From the NCBI GenBank assembly GCA_038501785.1, contig JBAMJR010000097.1:5806001-5870000 (forward strand): a stretch of 64,000 bases of DNA. Reading direction: 5' to 3'. The first letter of the stretch is position 1; each line of letters starts with the position of its first letter. A model generated the notes under the pieces. It did no database searches. It saw only the letters and a program-made list of their open reading frames with translations, and had not been told where the DNA came from. Made by a program: the position numbers and the translations under genes. This DNA comes from Myoxocephalus aenaeus. Lineage: Eukaryota; Chordata; Actinopteri; Perciformes; Cottidae. Shown piece after piece: positions 22,741 to 36,439 of the stretch.

Positions 22741-23438
22741 TATTACACCTCACAGAGGGCTAAACGTACCTTATAGGCGCACAGCATATGCATGCGCTCA
22801 TTGAGGTGCGCAATTGAACCATCATGCTATAGCTCTGGCGCTGGTTGGGCCTACTTGAAGTGTAAATTAAACTGCGTTCATCTGTTTTTAATGACCTGCC
22901 ATACTTTTATTATGGTCTTTGGAAATATTGTGTAAGATATTTAGGGTAATACATTTTAATTTGGTTGCTCATTGAGAAGACAAAGTAACGTTAGTTGCGT
23001 TAATGGCGATCAAAACTGTCGTTGTGAACGTTGTTAACGTGAACTGTGTTTAAATAAAACCAAACACCCCCCAGCTTCGCTTTATATTTAGTTTGGTTTA
23101 CATGTGTGCACATACATGACGTACAAATGATGCTACGTGTGCGGAAATGCCAGCTTGGGTATCATACAATGGTTCCCGACAGTATTCTTTTTTTCTTCTT
23201 TTTTTAACCTCTGAAAAGAGTTAAAGTACTTAGTATAACTTCCAAATAGGGTTCAAGGACATCATAGCATTTACTATCTCAAGTTAAATAAAAAGGCTTA
23301 CCAAGGCGTGTTGATTGAATCAGCCAGATTTAGTTTATTATTCTAGCTAAGCAATACAATTTGATAGTTTCAAGTCACTTTCAGTCGACTACTGTCTTTA
23401 ATGTCTTTTTTATATTTATCTTGTTTGCTGTATATTAA
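22741..23438. other. Intergenic stretch, nothing recognised
   Basis: No conserved frame or repeat was identified. Confidence 0.5.
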
Positions 23439-23540
23439 GTGTGTAAAAGTACGAAGAGCAAAGTGAAACCGGAGTCAAATTCCATGTATGTGCAAACTGA
23501 CATGGCCATTAAAGCTGATTCTGATTCTGATCATGCCCTT
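23439..23540 (+). mobile_element. LINE 3' tail (L2/CR1-like) with (GATTCT)n end
   Basis: A CAAATTCCATGTATGTGCAA-type stretch is followed by GGCCATTAAAGC and a short GATTCT tandem tail. This is the form of 3' ends of L2/CR1-like LINEs in fishes. Only the tail is present, as expected of 5'-truncated insertions. Confidence 0.55.
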
Positions 23541-24362
23541 TCGGGTTCATGTGCCGTATTTCAAGGTTGTAATATATCCCTTTGTGTAAATTATATCGTC
23601 AAAATCAAACACAGGGCAGCCCTTTGAGTTACTCTTGAGGACAGGAACTGAAATCACTTGAACATTTTATTTAACTCCACACTTAAAGAAAATCATTGAA
23701 GCAAACTGAAGCAAACTCACAAGCAATGTAAATGCAATAATAGGTTTTTATATTTCTCTTTATCGCCTGCTGCTGACTAGCTGAATGTTTATCTTTCAGT
23801 GGTCACTGCTTTATATTTTAGTAAGGTGTCTCTGTCTTTAAAGTGAATATTTTCTTTGTGTTTGCTTTCATACCTTGGCAGCTTCCTATTGAGGTCGTGC
23901 ACTGTTGCACGGTACCCTGTGACCTTGTCAAAAGCAATCACCGTGGTAACACACGGCTATAGTTTTCCTCTCATCTTAAGACATAATCTCTTTAATTGGT
24001 GTCAAAGTTGGGGTCCTTATGGTGAAAGTCCTGAAAATACCCACACAGACATACACGCTCACTTGTTGACACTTAACAAAAAACCCAATGAAACAGGGTC
24101 TCGTCAATGTGGTGCTGAAACTTGTTAATCTATAGTGGGAGGTGGGGGTGTTACCGCAGACCCTGCAGCCACTCCAGTCTGACAGGATCCTTCGACTTAA
24201 GTCAGTCCCATCTGACCTCTCAGACTATTCAACCCTCTCTCTTTACACCTGCTCAGGCTACGGTGTGACAGAAGATTTGCTTTTAATCTCACAGTTCTTA
24301 CACCTTGAGGAAGAAATGTATCTCATTGTGTGGAATATTCACGTTGGTTTGGTCCAAAATAG
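23541..24362. other. Intergenic stretch, nothing recognised
   Basis: No conserved frame, RNA gene or clear repeat was seen. Confidence 0.5.
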
Positions 24363-24680
24363 GGTTGGGCTGCGACTACCATTTATTTTCCTTATCGATT
24401 TATCTCCCAATTCTTTACTTGATTGACTGATGAATTGTTTCGTCTGTAAAAAGTTAGACAATAGTGGGAAATGCCCATTATATTTCCCCAAAGCTGTGTG
24501 ACTTTTTCAAATTGCTTGTTTGCCAAAACCCAGATTATAATGATATGAAAAGGAAGAGAAATCCTCACATTGGAACAGCAGGAACCAGACGATGTCCAGT
24601 AAAGGTTAAAAATGAACAATTACACTTATTGTTAATACTTTTATGTCAGTTGACAACTTGATTAGTCAACTCATTGTTAA
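24363..24680. mobile_element. Degenerate non-autonomous element resembling an abundant percomorph repeat
   Basis: The start GGGTTGGGCTGCGACTACCA and the following TTATCGATT words resemble a very abundant fish interspersed repeat whose ends are rich in ATCGATTA. The far end has TGATTAGTCAACTCATTG-like words in the expected opposite sense. No coding capacity. The class is probably a non-autonomous DNA transposon but was not verified. Confidence 0.5.
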
Positions 24681-26084
24681 TCAGTATGTTGGAAAATGTT
24701 CTGCCACGGTAGTAATCTTTTTTTAAATATCTTTGGTTGAATATAAACATTGCGGGTAATGTTACAAATCAATAAACTGGACTTCTTTTGTGATAATATT
24801 AGATTTACAGGATTTTAGTTTAAATCTAATGAAGTATTTTATTCACTGGAATAGCCAAAATACATTGATTAACAAGCTAAACATATTCAGCCTAATACAA
24901 CAGTCTTCAGAGAGTGTATAATCAGTTTTTGATGAAACAGTTTTAGTTGTGTGATTCAACTTTATGGTCATTTTGGAGGATGTGGTTATTGTGTTATACT
25001 GAGAGGTGTTTCTAATATGTAGTCTACCCATGCTGATTTAAATGCAGTGGACAAAATATTAGATAACACCTCTGGGTATAACAAAATACATTTCAACAGC
25101 GTCACAAAACACTGCCTCCAAAATGAACATAGAATTGAATCAACGGCTCTTGATTCAATTTCCCATTCTAACATTTATTCAGTTAATGCAGGGTTGTTGT
25201 ATTAGACAGCTTAACTTTGGACCGCCGTGAAAATGGGTCAGCGACTTAAACCAATTAAATCACTGAATAGGTGTCGAGGGTGACAGAAAACGTAGTTGGA
25301 TTCAAAGACACACCAGCGTCTGACATAAATCATATGTGACATGACCAAAAATCGCCAAAGAATGTCACATTGAAGGTATCAAAGAAAGGCACTGGTCAGC
25401 TATTTCTTTTACAAGATATACAATCTGGCATATGGTCTGACCTTCTCAAACAACAATTAAACCAATTGGTATTCAGTATGGAGGTTGTTCAAATTTTCTC
25501 TTTTTCAGTTTTAGACATTCACCTGAATGCTCCTCACCTTTGCCACAGGGAAGCAAGGGTAAACCCAGATGAATGTGGAAAACACACATTAATAAAACCG
25601 TAAATTGGGGGTCTAAAGTGCAAATAATCACTGGATGTGAATGTGTCCATTGAAGCACTCTTTCGGGTGCCCGCCTGATGCTCCCACTAATGGTCTGTTT
25701 CACTGAAGTAGCACCAGGAATGCTAACCTTCTCAATGCTTCACAACTCAGGGCAAGCATGGCAGCACTCCCATGTGTGTATGTGTGTGCATCTGTGTGTG
25801 CCTCACTGCCATTATCCTTTCTCAAGGAAAAAAAAACAACTAATTCTAGCATACTCTCCCATCCTGTAATGAACAGGGTCTACATATTTATGTTTTTGCC
25901 AGAGAACACTTGAAACACAAGAGGGGTTAAAGTAAAGAGTGGGGAGGTCTTTGGACCATTTTCAATATTTCCCCCCTGTGTGCCCCATAGGGCAAGTGAG
26001 GGGTTGCTTCTTTACAATAATCAGGTGACCAGAGGAAAATAGGGTGGCCTTAACAAGCCCAAATTAAAAAAGAACATCATTTTC
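24681..26084. other. Intergenic stretch, nothing recognised
   Basis: AT-rich, with short incidental frames only. Confidence 0.5.
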
Positions 26085-26345
26085 ATTATGCAGTCAAACA
26101 CAATTACAAGCAAATGTTTTCTCTGTGGAGCTGCCCCTGCTTTCAGGGTCTTTGTCCCTCGCTTCTTAGTGTGTGCAGAGAAAGGCCCCGGTGGTCAATG
26201 GGCAGCTGAGTGGCGTGTTCAGCGGAGGCCCACATCCTTAGCCCCCAGCGCAGAATGCGTTTTGTTAGAAGAGCAGCCATACATTCTGAGCAGATTTGTT
26301 GAATTAGAGAGCGCAGCAGGAGACAGGGAAGCGGGGGGTAAGTGA
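26085..26345. promoter_or_regulatory. Candidate cis-regulatory block
   Basis: A balanced-composition, non-repetitive island in AT-rich DNA, about 12 kb upstream of six6. An 85-codon frame here has no family resemblance. The call rests on composition only. Confidence 0.2.
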
Positions 26346-29300
26346 TGGGGAGGACTTGTTGCTAGGTGACTGACATACAACTGCAGCATGCCAGTTTTCA
26401 GAGCTTGGCACTCCTTGTCTGTTTTCCTTTTTATTTTGTTTTCTTCCTTATCAACCCCTTTCCCCCCCCACACACACACCCCTTCACCTCCACCTCCCCC
26501 TCCACACTCTCATCAATTCACTTGTCTAGCGCTTCTCATTGCTGAAGTGTAGATAATAAAATGAAGAGAAAATAGACAAAACAGGGTGAATCATGGAGGA
26601 TTCTACAGTACACCTCTAGCACCTACAAGAACCTCATCATCAGCTTTTCCACTGTGTCGATACTTAAAAAACCTTACAGCTGCTAAGTGTTGTGGGAAAA
26701 TAAAAATGCTTTTATGGGGAAAGTAAAGGTGGATTCCCTCTTTCTAGCGCGCTTGTTAGTATAGAATCTGACATAAAGTATTAGCCTCATGGAGACACTT
26801 TGTGCTATCAGCGAAAAAAAAAGAAGTATTTTCCCGGGGCTGGTAAGTGACACACAAGGACAGGCAGGATTTCTCTGAACCCCCACCTCACTGCAAGCAT
26901 TGCTGCTAGATAGATTTGCCATTTGAAATAATGCTATTTTCAAATACAATCCAGGATGGACAGATCATGTATAGTTTGAAATTCTCACTTCTTTATTCCA
27001 ATAAAAATTATAACTAGAACCCACATAAGGGTTATTTAAATTTTTTCTGTCCGACTCATTGAATTTTCCTGAGCAAACACTTCCTTCTGCTCTCTCCTCG
27101 TTCAATAAGTGTGTTGTGCATCTGCTGACGGCCTGATTTAGCAGTCTGACCACTTACCTTGTCAACCCCGTCACTGCATGTCAAGCATCTCAGCCCCGTG
27201 CAGCCACGCTGACCCTTTCAGAGGGTCAGTGTGAAGAAGACAGAAGTTAAGAGTCAGATGGAAATGGAGGAAAAGAGTTTTAAGTAGTCTTATTTCCATA
27301 AATATTTATGTACACCGTTTAAAGGCGGAGGAATATTTTTCCTGCTTTATAAAAGAAACCGTCCTATTCCCGAAGGTTGACTGAACGACTGGAGGTTTCA
27401 TATTGAGATTTTTTTGACAAAGGTGTCCATATTGAGTCACGGTCACACAGGATGTTGCTTAGTGTATATGTGATTGCCATGTCCAGCACTTCTTTCTTCA
27501 AGAGTGTGAGTAAATAAAAAGAATTGTCTGCACCTGCTGTTGGAGAGGCATTACCCGCACACTCCGTCTCTCCATTTGTCTGGAAATGTATTACACTTTC
27601 AGAATTAGATGTTTTTTCTCCCCCCCCCCCCCAGTCATCTTTGAACACCACATACTCATTCCTTGCCAGCATAGGGTGTATAGAGTCAGGGTCAGTGGGA
27701 TTTTGTATTCCCCCCTCGGTGTCGCATTTATATGAAGCTCTTTCTGAAGGTCAAAACCAAATACACCCAAACGAAAAAGCCATTGTTGATCTGTTTCTGC
27801 ACCTCGTGCTTCCCTATTTCCTTTCACCAAGAAAGCATCTTTCTTTCTTTGTGCTGCTGGGGCTTATGAGACTATCAGGGTACACCTGTGCCCTCAGGAA
27901 AATTCCCTTGCTCTCTCTAAAGCAGTATTATTCAGCACAAGGCCATGACAGTCAGTGTTTCTAAAAGCAGTAGGAAGATTGTAAATGGTGATGCTAAAAA
28001 CTGTCAGGAACCCACCAAGGTACAAAAAGAAGAAAGATTCTGCACACAATAGCTCATTTTATATGTGTCCGTCCAACAAATTGTCTGGATTAAGATACAG
28101 GCTTCACATTTGATAGTAAAAGAACCCTTGAGTTGCTTCCATAAGCGCAAGAAAAAAGGCAGCTTGTATTTACCTGAGAAAGCGATATATGTTGTTTCTG
28201 TTAAGACACTTGGGTCATTATACCAGTAATTTATCTGGATTTTAAAAGACGTTTAGTGACTTTTGGTCTCTTGTTGAGGCTCATTTATTTAAAACAGCCT
28301 GTTGAAGCAATCATTCAAGTTTTGTAAAATCATGTCACATTATTAACATTAAGTGATTACAGTCACTGCCCTTTGCTGAATTCAGTTTAATTCAATTTAT
28401 ATTTCTGAACAAACAAGCTTCAATTAGTTTTTTTTTACATTAAAATGAGTCTCCATCACTTGTAATATGGGAAATGTTTCTGCTTTCTATACATCTGATA
28501 TTCCCATTAATAAATAAAACGTAGAACAGTATACATTTATATTATCATTTTGTGAAAAATGTATTTGTTTACAATAATAAACACATTTCCTTTGAACTTT
28601 TATGTGAATGACTAGTGTGTTATCTTTAATTTGTGAGAGAGGTTTTGTATTTGGCTTTGGTCAGGTTGTGTACCTGAACAGGTGAGTATGAGTGCGCGTG
28701 GCAAATAAAGTGCTGCACAAACTAAAGCCTTTATGGACTTGTGTGTTTTAGTTGATTGGATTAGCAGCCACATCTCTTTGGCCAGGCTCCTTATAACTTC
28801 AAAGCTAAGATAGCGTTAAAACTGTCTCAGCCTCCCTGAGGCTCTCAGTGACGATGTGCTGCACTATTTAGCAGGATTTTATTGAAACTAGATGCTGATG
28901 AGACCATAACGATACTGGTATCACATTCTTGAACAGTTACATGACTTTTGCACTTTTTATACATCTATCTCCATTCATAGCTGATTTTAATATGGATTTT
29001 TTTTCTTGGCGCAACTGAAAGTGAATTGTTAATTGCACCGAACTCTGCTTGGGCTCGTTTCAGCATCTAAATAAGTGCTTTCATATCACCATCACCACAG
29101 CTGGCCTCGACACAGGCTCACAGCCAGAACTTTTATTGATCGTATCTTTTCTGTTATATTATTTTTTGCCTCTTTAGAAAATCCACTATTGACTTTTGGT
29201 GTCTTATAGCTTGCTCATTTACATTGACCTGAATCCCCAGCATGTCTGTTAAGTAGAATGATTTAATCTTCCCTGGCAGGAGCACCCAGAGCACCCCTCT

Positions 29301-29875
29301 GCTTACCCTCCAAACATGCATTTTTAATCAGTATATTAAGATGTCACATAACAGTCTGAGCTCATCACCAGTGCCGCTGGCCATAGCAGATATGGATTCA
29401 GCTGTTTAGAGTAGTATTAGACCCTGGCTGCTGGCTATTCCAGAGACATCCCTGAATGAGGATGTGTAAAATGTATTTTCCCTATACCAGACCCATATGA
29501 GGGACTATTAAGGTGTAAATAAGATTTATTTTTTAAGGCTATTGCATGAATTACTGTGCGACAGAAAAGCAGGGACCAGGGTGAAAATCATTTGACTCAT
29601 CTTCTCAAGGTCCCTGAAGTCTCTACAGGGCCTTGTCCTTGTGGCACAAGACTGCTGATGCCACACAGTGCACTGAGAGGGCTGTGCACGGATAAATATT
29701 TGAGTATGTGTGAGTGGCGAAAGCGAGATGACTCTCAGCCTGTCAGTTGTGTTTGGAGTCGTGGCATCAAGCAGGGACCTGCTCAGTGACACCGGGTAAC
29801 TCAAGCAATGACATGAACACATACACATATACTTTCTCTCTCTGAACTCCATCAGCATCTCTCAGCCCTCTCTGT

Positions 29876-29878
<3 letters not shown>
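26346..29878. other. Intergenic stretch, no gene recognised
   Basis: Includes a C-run near 26462-26469 and a (C)n tract near 27619-27632. The more complex block at about 29280-29800 might be regulatory. No gene or RNA was identified. Confidence 0.45.

Positions 29879-29955
<77 letters not shown>
29879..29955. repeat. (CA)n microsatellite, about 38 units
   Basis: An uninterrupted AC/CA dinucleotide run. Confidence 0.98.
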
Positions 29956-29957
<2 letters not shown>

Positions 29958-30029
29958 TAACCCTGTCAGCTAACTCCTGTCAGAGGCATCACCCTCTAGG
30001 TACAGTGGTGAGCTTTGTGCACACAGTGA

Positions 30030-30280
30030 TCAGGCAGCTCGCCAGCTCTGCCTTCTCCTGCCTCTACCTAGACGACTCCCTTCATCCTAATGAGCTCTGT
30101 CAGAATGGCATTTGACATAAGCCATCAATAAAGCACAGCTGACAGACATTAAGAGTCCGGAAATCCAGGATATCCCTGGCTGCTGCCCCTTGTAGTGGAA
30201 ACCACTCCCAAATTCTGAGTTTGTGCTCCATTTGCAATTAGTCGACAGGTTACTTTTTGGATCTGATGCAAGGCCCATGG
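30030..30280. promoter_or_regulatory. Candidate cis-regulatory block
   Basis: A non-repetitive block with homeodomain-type words (CCTAATGAGC, ATTAGTCG), set between a microsatellite and AT-rich DNA about 8 kb upstream of six6. Conservation was not tested. Confidence 0.27.
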
Positions 30281-31775
30281 ATATATCTGACCATCTGTAA
30301 GCAGTTTTTAATCTGCAAACGTTATATGGAGCTGCTAAACACTATTGCAGATATCTTATATGTCTTATAACTTTTATTTTGAACTGTACTCAATGGATAA
30401 AAATGCACACATTGTTTTATTAGAAGACAGCACAACAATGAAAACATGTATATGTTCAATAGGCAAGGAGTGTAATTGTGCTGCATTGTACGTGGAGAGC
30501 CTTGCCGCACTAATACTAAACAATTTAGTTTTACGGGAAATAAACTTAAAGGAGTCTTTTTGATTCTTATTAGAGTGTAATGCAGTGATGAGTGTATCAT
30601 TTAATATGAAGTATTTCTGAGCTCACTGCGCTTCAAAGGGTTCGGTATGAATTGTTCCCCCGAGCTAATGGACAATTCATACTTCTGATTTTATTTTTTC
30701 CCCTCTCTGTCAATTTGCATGTAGATAAAACATTGCGGGAAAACAACAAAGTAAATGAAATTTAAAAAAGCTTCCAAATTATGTACAGTACAAGAAAGAA
30801 GTATTAGCTGTTTTTTTTTCTTGCATAAAACACATTAAATTGCAAATATAAATAAATACAGAATATGTATGCTAACACAAAAACAAGTTTAATGATAAAC
30901 CAAAACGAGCAGCTGGTGGCGATGCTAGAGAGGGAACTATTCCCTTTTACACAGCTGCATTTTAATTAAAAAACAAAAAGTGGATCTTCAGGACATGAGG
31001 TATTACAACATACATAACCATTCAGAATCTTCAGCCATTTTTAAACAGACTCAACAGCTTTCATGCACAAACAAAAAAGTCCAACAACTAAGAAGTAGTT
31101 TCAAAAAGACTCAAATTACCTAACTTTAACTGACAACACACACTCACCGAATCTATGACAAACACTTTACTGTGGAAAAAGTCACTGTCACTGTCTTGAG
31201 GTGCAGCTTTTCCACAAATTAAAAATAAATTAAACAAAAAGTGCAATTCAAAAGGATTCATATATACTAAATTAACTTCTCTTGTGATTACCTCATCAGT
31301 AAATACTGAAATATTGTGCTTTACAGAAAATTAAGCAGCACTCAATTCTCCTCACGACCCCAGAGTTTTTTCCTGTCATGCAGGCAGCGCCATCAGTTGT
31401 GCATTTTATATTCAGTAGGCTGTTTAATTTAATTATCCTAAAAACCCAGAGTCTCCCCCATATCAGGATGGTTTGACCCAACCTGGCACAAGCTGCTGAA
31501 AACATGGAGGGACAAGTGCAGAACAAGTTGAAACCAGAGCCGGCAAAAAAAACGAACCTCCGCTGCGTAAAAAAATTCCCTTCAAAATAAAACCACAGGA
31601 TGAAAAAAATTATAAAAATAAATTATTATTATTATTATTATTTTTGCCCAGACAAACCCACTGAAAACGGGTCCGACCTACCAGTTGAGAATCACTGCTC
31701 CAGAGGAAGGGCACAATTGAAAAAGCTATAGTGCAGACAAAAGAGCAAGTCTGTTGCTAGAAGAGACATTTATTG

Positions 31776-31777
<2 letters not shown>
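30281..31777. other. Intergenic AT-rich stretch with one octamer
   Basis: A perfect ATTTGCAT POU octamer lies at 30713-30720. A CTGGTGGC word near 30911 is a partial CTCF-like match. A (TTA)n run lies near 31621-31642. No gene was recognised. Confidence 0.45.

Positions 31778-31850
<73 letters not shown>
31778..31850. repeat. (GT)n microsatellite
   Basis: A GT run with a single C interruption near 31824. Confidence 0.98.
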
Positions 31851-34800
31851 TGACTAGGAGGAGCAGGGGCTCTTAGACAATGTGAAGTGGAGGTGAGGGC
31901 CCAGGCAGCATGGCCGCGGCATTGTGACCTGTGCCCTGACTCACGCATCATGTAGCTTCCTGGCGCCAGAGGACCTTCTGACCGTGATGAGTTTTGACTC
32001 CTGTCACCTTTGGGTGTCGTCAAGATCGCCTGACATGGATTTTTTTTTTGAGAGGGAGCTTTTCTGCAGCCTAAAATGCTCTACGGGTGACCACTGTCCC
32101 CACCAGTGATAAATAGAGAGGAGACACTGAGGAGGCTTTCTAGACGGACTCTAGACACTAGGAAACAAAAAAGAGGTTTGCAGGCAGAATCATCGGATAA
32201 CTATTCATAGAGGCTTGTTTTTTAGAAACCTCCCGTTACGCTGACAATAATAGAGTTGCGAACTCAGTCAGACACGTTCGATGCACTGCTATCTAAGATT
32301 AGGACGTTTGAGATGTTAAGTCTTGCAGGCCCACTGCGTATTCATCTGTGAATACAATGGAAAAAGAGAGACGGAGATGGTGTTTGGTTGGCGGCAGAGA
32401 AAGGTCTAAAGACCAAGCATTCAATCAACCCACCTGTTTTGACGGTTTGTCTGTAGCTGTGTCAACAATTCATTGTAAAGTTTTGTTGTTGTAGAATTTC
32501 ATCTCATACAATACTCAGGTTTGACAAGTGGACCATTGTGTTGGTCATTAACAAGAATAGTTTACATCAATTCACAGTGGCTTTCTATAGTTGCAGTTCA
32601 ATGGGACTGAAGACGAGGATGTTTTGATGTGGAACATCAATCACTGTGTTCAATTTCAAGCATGCTGTACACAACTAGAATTTACTGTTCATAATTACCA
32701 CGTTGGCATTTTAGCTCCTAACAGCGAAATGCTGCATCGCACATACAATCACTTTGTTGCGCAAGTGCTATAGGTGATGCATGCATTTGTTCATTTGCAA
32801 TTTCTGCTCTCTTGCACTGCCTCTTACACAAACACTCACAAGCACAAGTAATATATAGCCTGGCCGTGTGCACCGTGCACTCTCTCTAGTTCCATTTAGC
32901 ACAGAAATTGACTGCATTCAAGAGTGGATGTAATAATTGCAAGCCCTCTATAACATGCTCCGTAAAAGTGTTTTCAAAAAAGAAAGTAAAGAAAGGGGGT
33001 AGCTTTCAAGGTATTCCTAATGGCTTTCTTCCAAGGATTTGAGGTTCACTCTCACGGTGTTGTTTGTTTTGTGGCAGCCCAACATAGTTCTCTCGCTCAT
33101 ATGTGTGACCTGCGGGGAAGACGTAACCTGGAGACATTGAATATAGGATCTCACTTTTATACTACATGATGATAGCAGGATTCAACGAAGTTACATTTTC
33201 AAGCCACAGATCGGATAGATTGATAAAGCCTATGCAGTATATCTGCGGTGATTTACGCAACAGAAAATCTCTTTGACAGAAGTGCCCCCCTGCTTTTATA
33301 GCATAGCAGCATTGAAAACGGACAGTACATATTCTGTGCGGCTGTCAATCTCAGTTTTATAAAGGGCATTATGATATTACATACTCACCATACTTGTGTG
33401 AATTGGCGTGGTGGATATAAGGTCAAATATCACGTGCACTGATTATATTAACCGTGGTCTACACTGTATAGTATATGCCCTGTGAAACAAAAGCTTGGGG
33501 GAGGAGTATGTGTGTCAGGGCTGGCCATGTGTTTATGCGCCCCCACACTGACTGCTGCAGTGTATTGGCTCTCCTCTATCCGTGTCAGCAGAGCTGTGTG
33601 ACTGAAAGGCACTGGATTACGTACACTGGGGGCCAATGGGTCAGTGGATAAGAAGTCTTCTCTGTTACCACAAATCCACAGATTAAACGCAGTGTCGAGA
33701 GCTAGCGCTGCCCCGGGGGGCAACTGGGTCTGAAAACACAACTCTCACAGAGCTTTGGCGTAACCCTCCTGTCACCGTGTAGCCACGAGGCGATGTCTTC
33801 TCTCAAGTCCTGGCCTTTAAATACATCCGGGTCATGCAGGGGTTATGGTGGTGTGTTGCTGACATGATATCTTAATTGGAAAGTTAATCCTGTGCTGGGA
33901 CAGCTGACTCTAAGTTAAAACAGTATGTCGTGCACATGAGGTCAACAAAGCACTGAAGTCAGGCAGGCAGTGAACATACATAGAAATGCTTGCATCCTCC
34001 ACCATTGCTAAGCAGAAGTGCCTTCCCACCAGGCAACTAAAGCAGACATTAGCATTTTGTGGCTCAATTTGACATCACTGCTACTCTTGATGCGGTGTAG
34101 GTGCCATTAACAGGCTCGGTGCCTACAGAGACAGATTAGAGGATATGTACAGTAACAGAGTGTGTTCAAATTAAGTTGATATTATTTGTTCAGGTTCAGG
34201 TGGACATGTATCAGGGATGTTTAGAGTGAGCGATCCTTGTTCATGCTCATGAAAAGGATCTGTGTCGGGGAGAGAAAGGCACTGTATAGGTCTGCCTATG
34301 ATAGTGGCAGGATTGCTGTTGTGACCGGCTCTTGTAGCGTCTCGTCTGCTCCAGCGATCCTAGGGAATCTGGGTCATTTCCAGCCTGTTCACATGTAACT
34401 ATTCCCCACCCTTTCCCTCCCTCTGCCCTGGGCAGGCTACGGCCCAGCTACATGCTAACGATCACATAAAGTGAATGAACTCCTCTCTTATCATAAATTG
34501 GGAGGAACGGTGGTCTGCGGCAGGGTGCACCACACCTCTGTGCTGGATCAATCCTCTCTTCACCTTGTAGTCCTCTTTGTGTTGCTGAGCTGAAGAAAGA
34601 AATGTGTACCAAGCCTTTTCTCTTTGGCAATAATCTCCTCTAGCTGTTCGATGCAGGATCTGTGTCAGTTGCTGTAACAGCAGCAGCTGATGGTTGTGTG
34701 CATGAAGTACAGAGCCTTTGATATTCCTCACAGTATTACACTTACTGTTGTAAAGTGGACCTCTGTTCATGATGATAAACATGTTATTTACTCTAATTTA

Positions 34801-35929
34801 AGAGCTAATTAATACTTTTTAGGCTTAATTATTTGTACTTATACTTATTAATTATCGAACATGTAAAATTGTTGACAAACACTCCCTTACTAAAGGTCCA
34901 TTTAGTGCAGAGCTTTCAGTCATATCACATAATCTTCAACAACCAATAGAGTTTGCCAGTGTTTGTGGAATTGAATATTTCCATTTTTCGAAACATTTGA
35001 AAGACTTCTTGTTAATATTTTGCTTTTAAAGGATTAAACGTAGAAACCTCCTATAAAGCATCTGCAGAGGATTTGAAAAACACAGGAAAACCTGACATTA
35101 TTGACATGAATGCAAGTCAGTGCAATGATCCTGCAACCAATACTGGTTTGTTTTGACTTTTTTTTGAAGTGTTGAATTGTAATTTTTCAGGTCACAATTA
35201 GGTGGGCTGGCTTGGATTCTCAGGTGTTCCTGTTAAAAACGAATACAAGTCTAATAAAATTGCATCAAACACCGTTTTGTCTAACAGAGGGCTGACTGCA
35301 AGGATGTCAGTGAGAAGCATGAAACCATTAAACAAAAGAGGAAAAAAAGTGTTTGAATGAGATCCACTGTGTTGCGGTGCTGCATGTGCGGAGATATTGG
35401 TGTCAGGAGGCCTGCTAGCTCCTGACACAGTGACATTTAGGCCTGGGCGGGTTGGGTTAGTCTACCACTTCGGCTTATAGTCTGAGTTGGCCTATTTAAA
35501 ATGGCATATATTTATAATTTCATATGGAAGGTGAAAGGATTGGAGTATTCAATAAAAAATAGAAGGATACGAGTAATTAAACAACTATACTATAATAAGT
35601 GAATAAAAAGGCCCGGGGTTTCTATTGATAAATGTATAGCACCGGGTTGTTGTTGTGGCGATACCAAAACACGAATTCACAATGAGAAGAAGAAAAACAT
35701 CGCGACCTTCTTTTCCCCCTCCTATTAATGTTTTAACAGTGCCTATAAACTAGACGTGTGGCTTACAGAGCATAGTCTACAATTGTTATTTCCAGCCCTC
35801 CGTTTAAGAGATCCAAAACTCGTCTATATTTTATTGATGCGCACTTCCTGGAAAAAAAGTATTGCACTCCTTGTAAATTTAGTTTGGGACAGGCAGCCTG
35901 CAGGGTTGAAATATTTACAAGCATCTAAA
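31851..35929. other. Intergenic stretch upstream of six6, no gene recognised
   Basis: More complex blocks at about 31860-32110, 33440-33800 and 34080-34770 are repeat-poor and could hold enhancers, but I see no decisive motif cluster. Frames here show no family resemblance. Confidence 0.4.
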
Positions 35930-36215
35930 TATTTCAGACCAGCACCTTGTCTGTCGCCCTCGGAATTTACTTCCACTGCAGCATCCGATGGAGGTCTTAT
36001 CCTTTATTTACCGATATTTACCGGTTGGTGTGATAATATGGGTGAATGGATGGCGAGGGCGATAGACAGAATCGTCTTAACCTGCTCATTAATTGTTTAT
36101 TGTTGGCGCTCTATCTGCTATAACATGCTAATTTTTAAGATAATGCGGCGTTGTTTGTCAAAGCGGACAAACGTCATCGCGAAGACATTATATGCAAATT
36201 CTTAATCATTATGCT
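35930..36215. promoter_or_regulatory. Candidate six6-proximal enhancer with POU octamer and homeodomain words
   Basis: A non-repetitive block about 2 kb upstream of six6 with CTCATTAATTGT (near 36086) and a perfect ATGCAAAT octamer at 36192-36199. POU and homeodomain inputs are plausible for an eye/forebrain gene. The functional call is inference. Confidence 0.35.
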
Positions 36216-36376
36216 CTCTTTTTTTTTATATATATAATAATGATGCTGTCTCCAGTAAACCAGCAAGCGATGGAGCAGCTTCCTGTGCAGAAGGCATTTC
36301 ATAACCCTGCATCAAGAGTCTATAATTCATGCAAAAAGAGCCCGAAGGGGATTCAGCTTGAGTCTGTGGCGCGTGC

Positions 36377-36378
<2 letters not shown>

Positions 36379-36435
<57 letters not shown>
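36379..36435. repeat. (GA)n microsatellite
   Basis: An uninterrupted GA run. Serine/leucine- or arginine/glutamate-rich frames across it are artefacts. Confidence 0.97.
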
Positions 36436-36438
<3 letters not shown>

Positions 36439-36439
36439 A

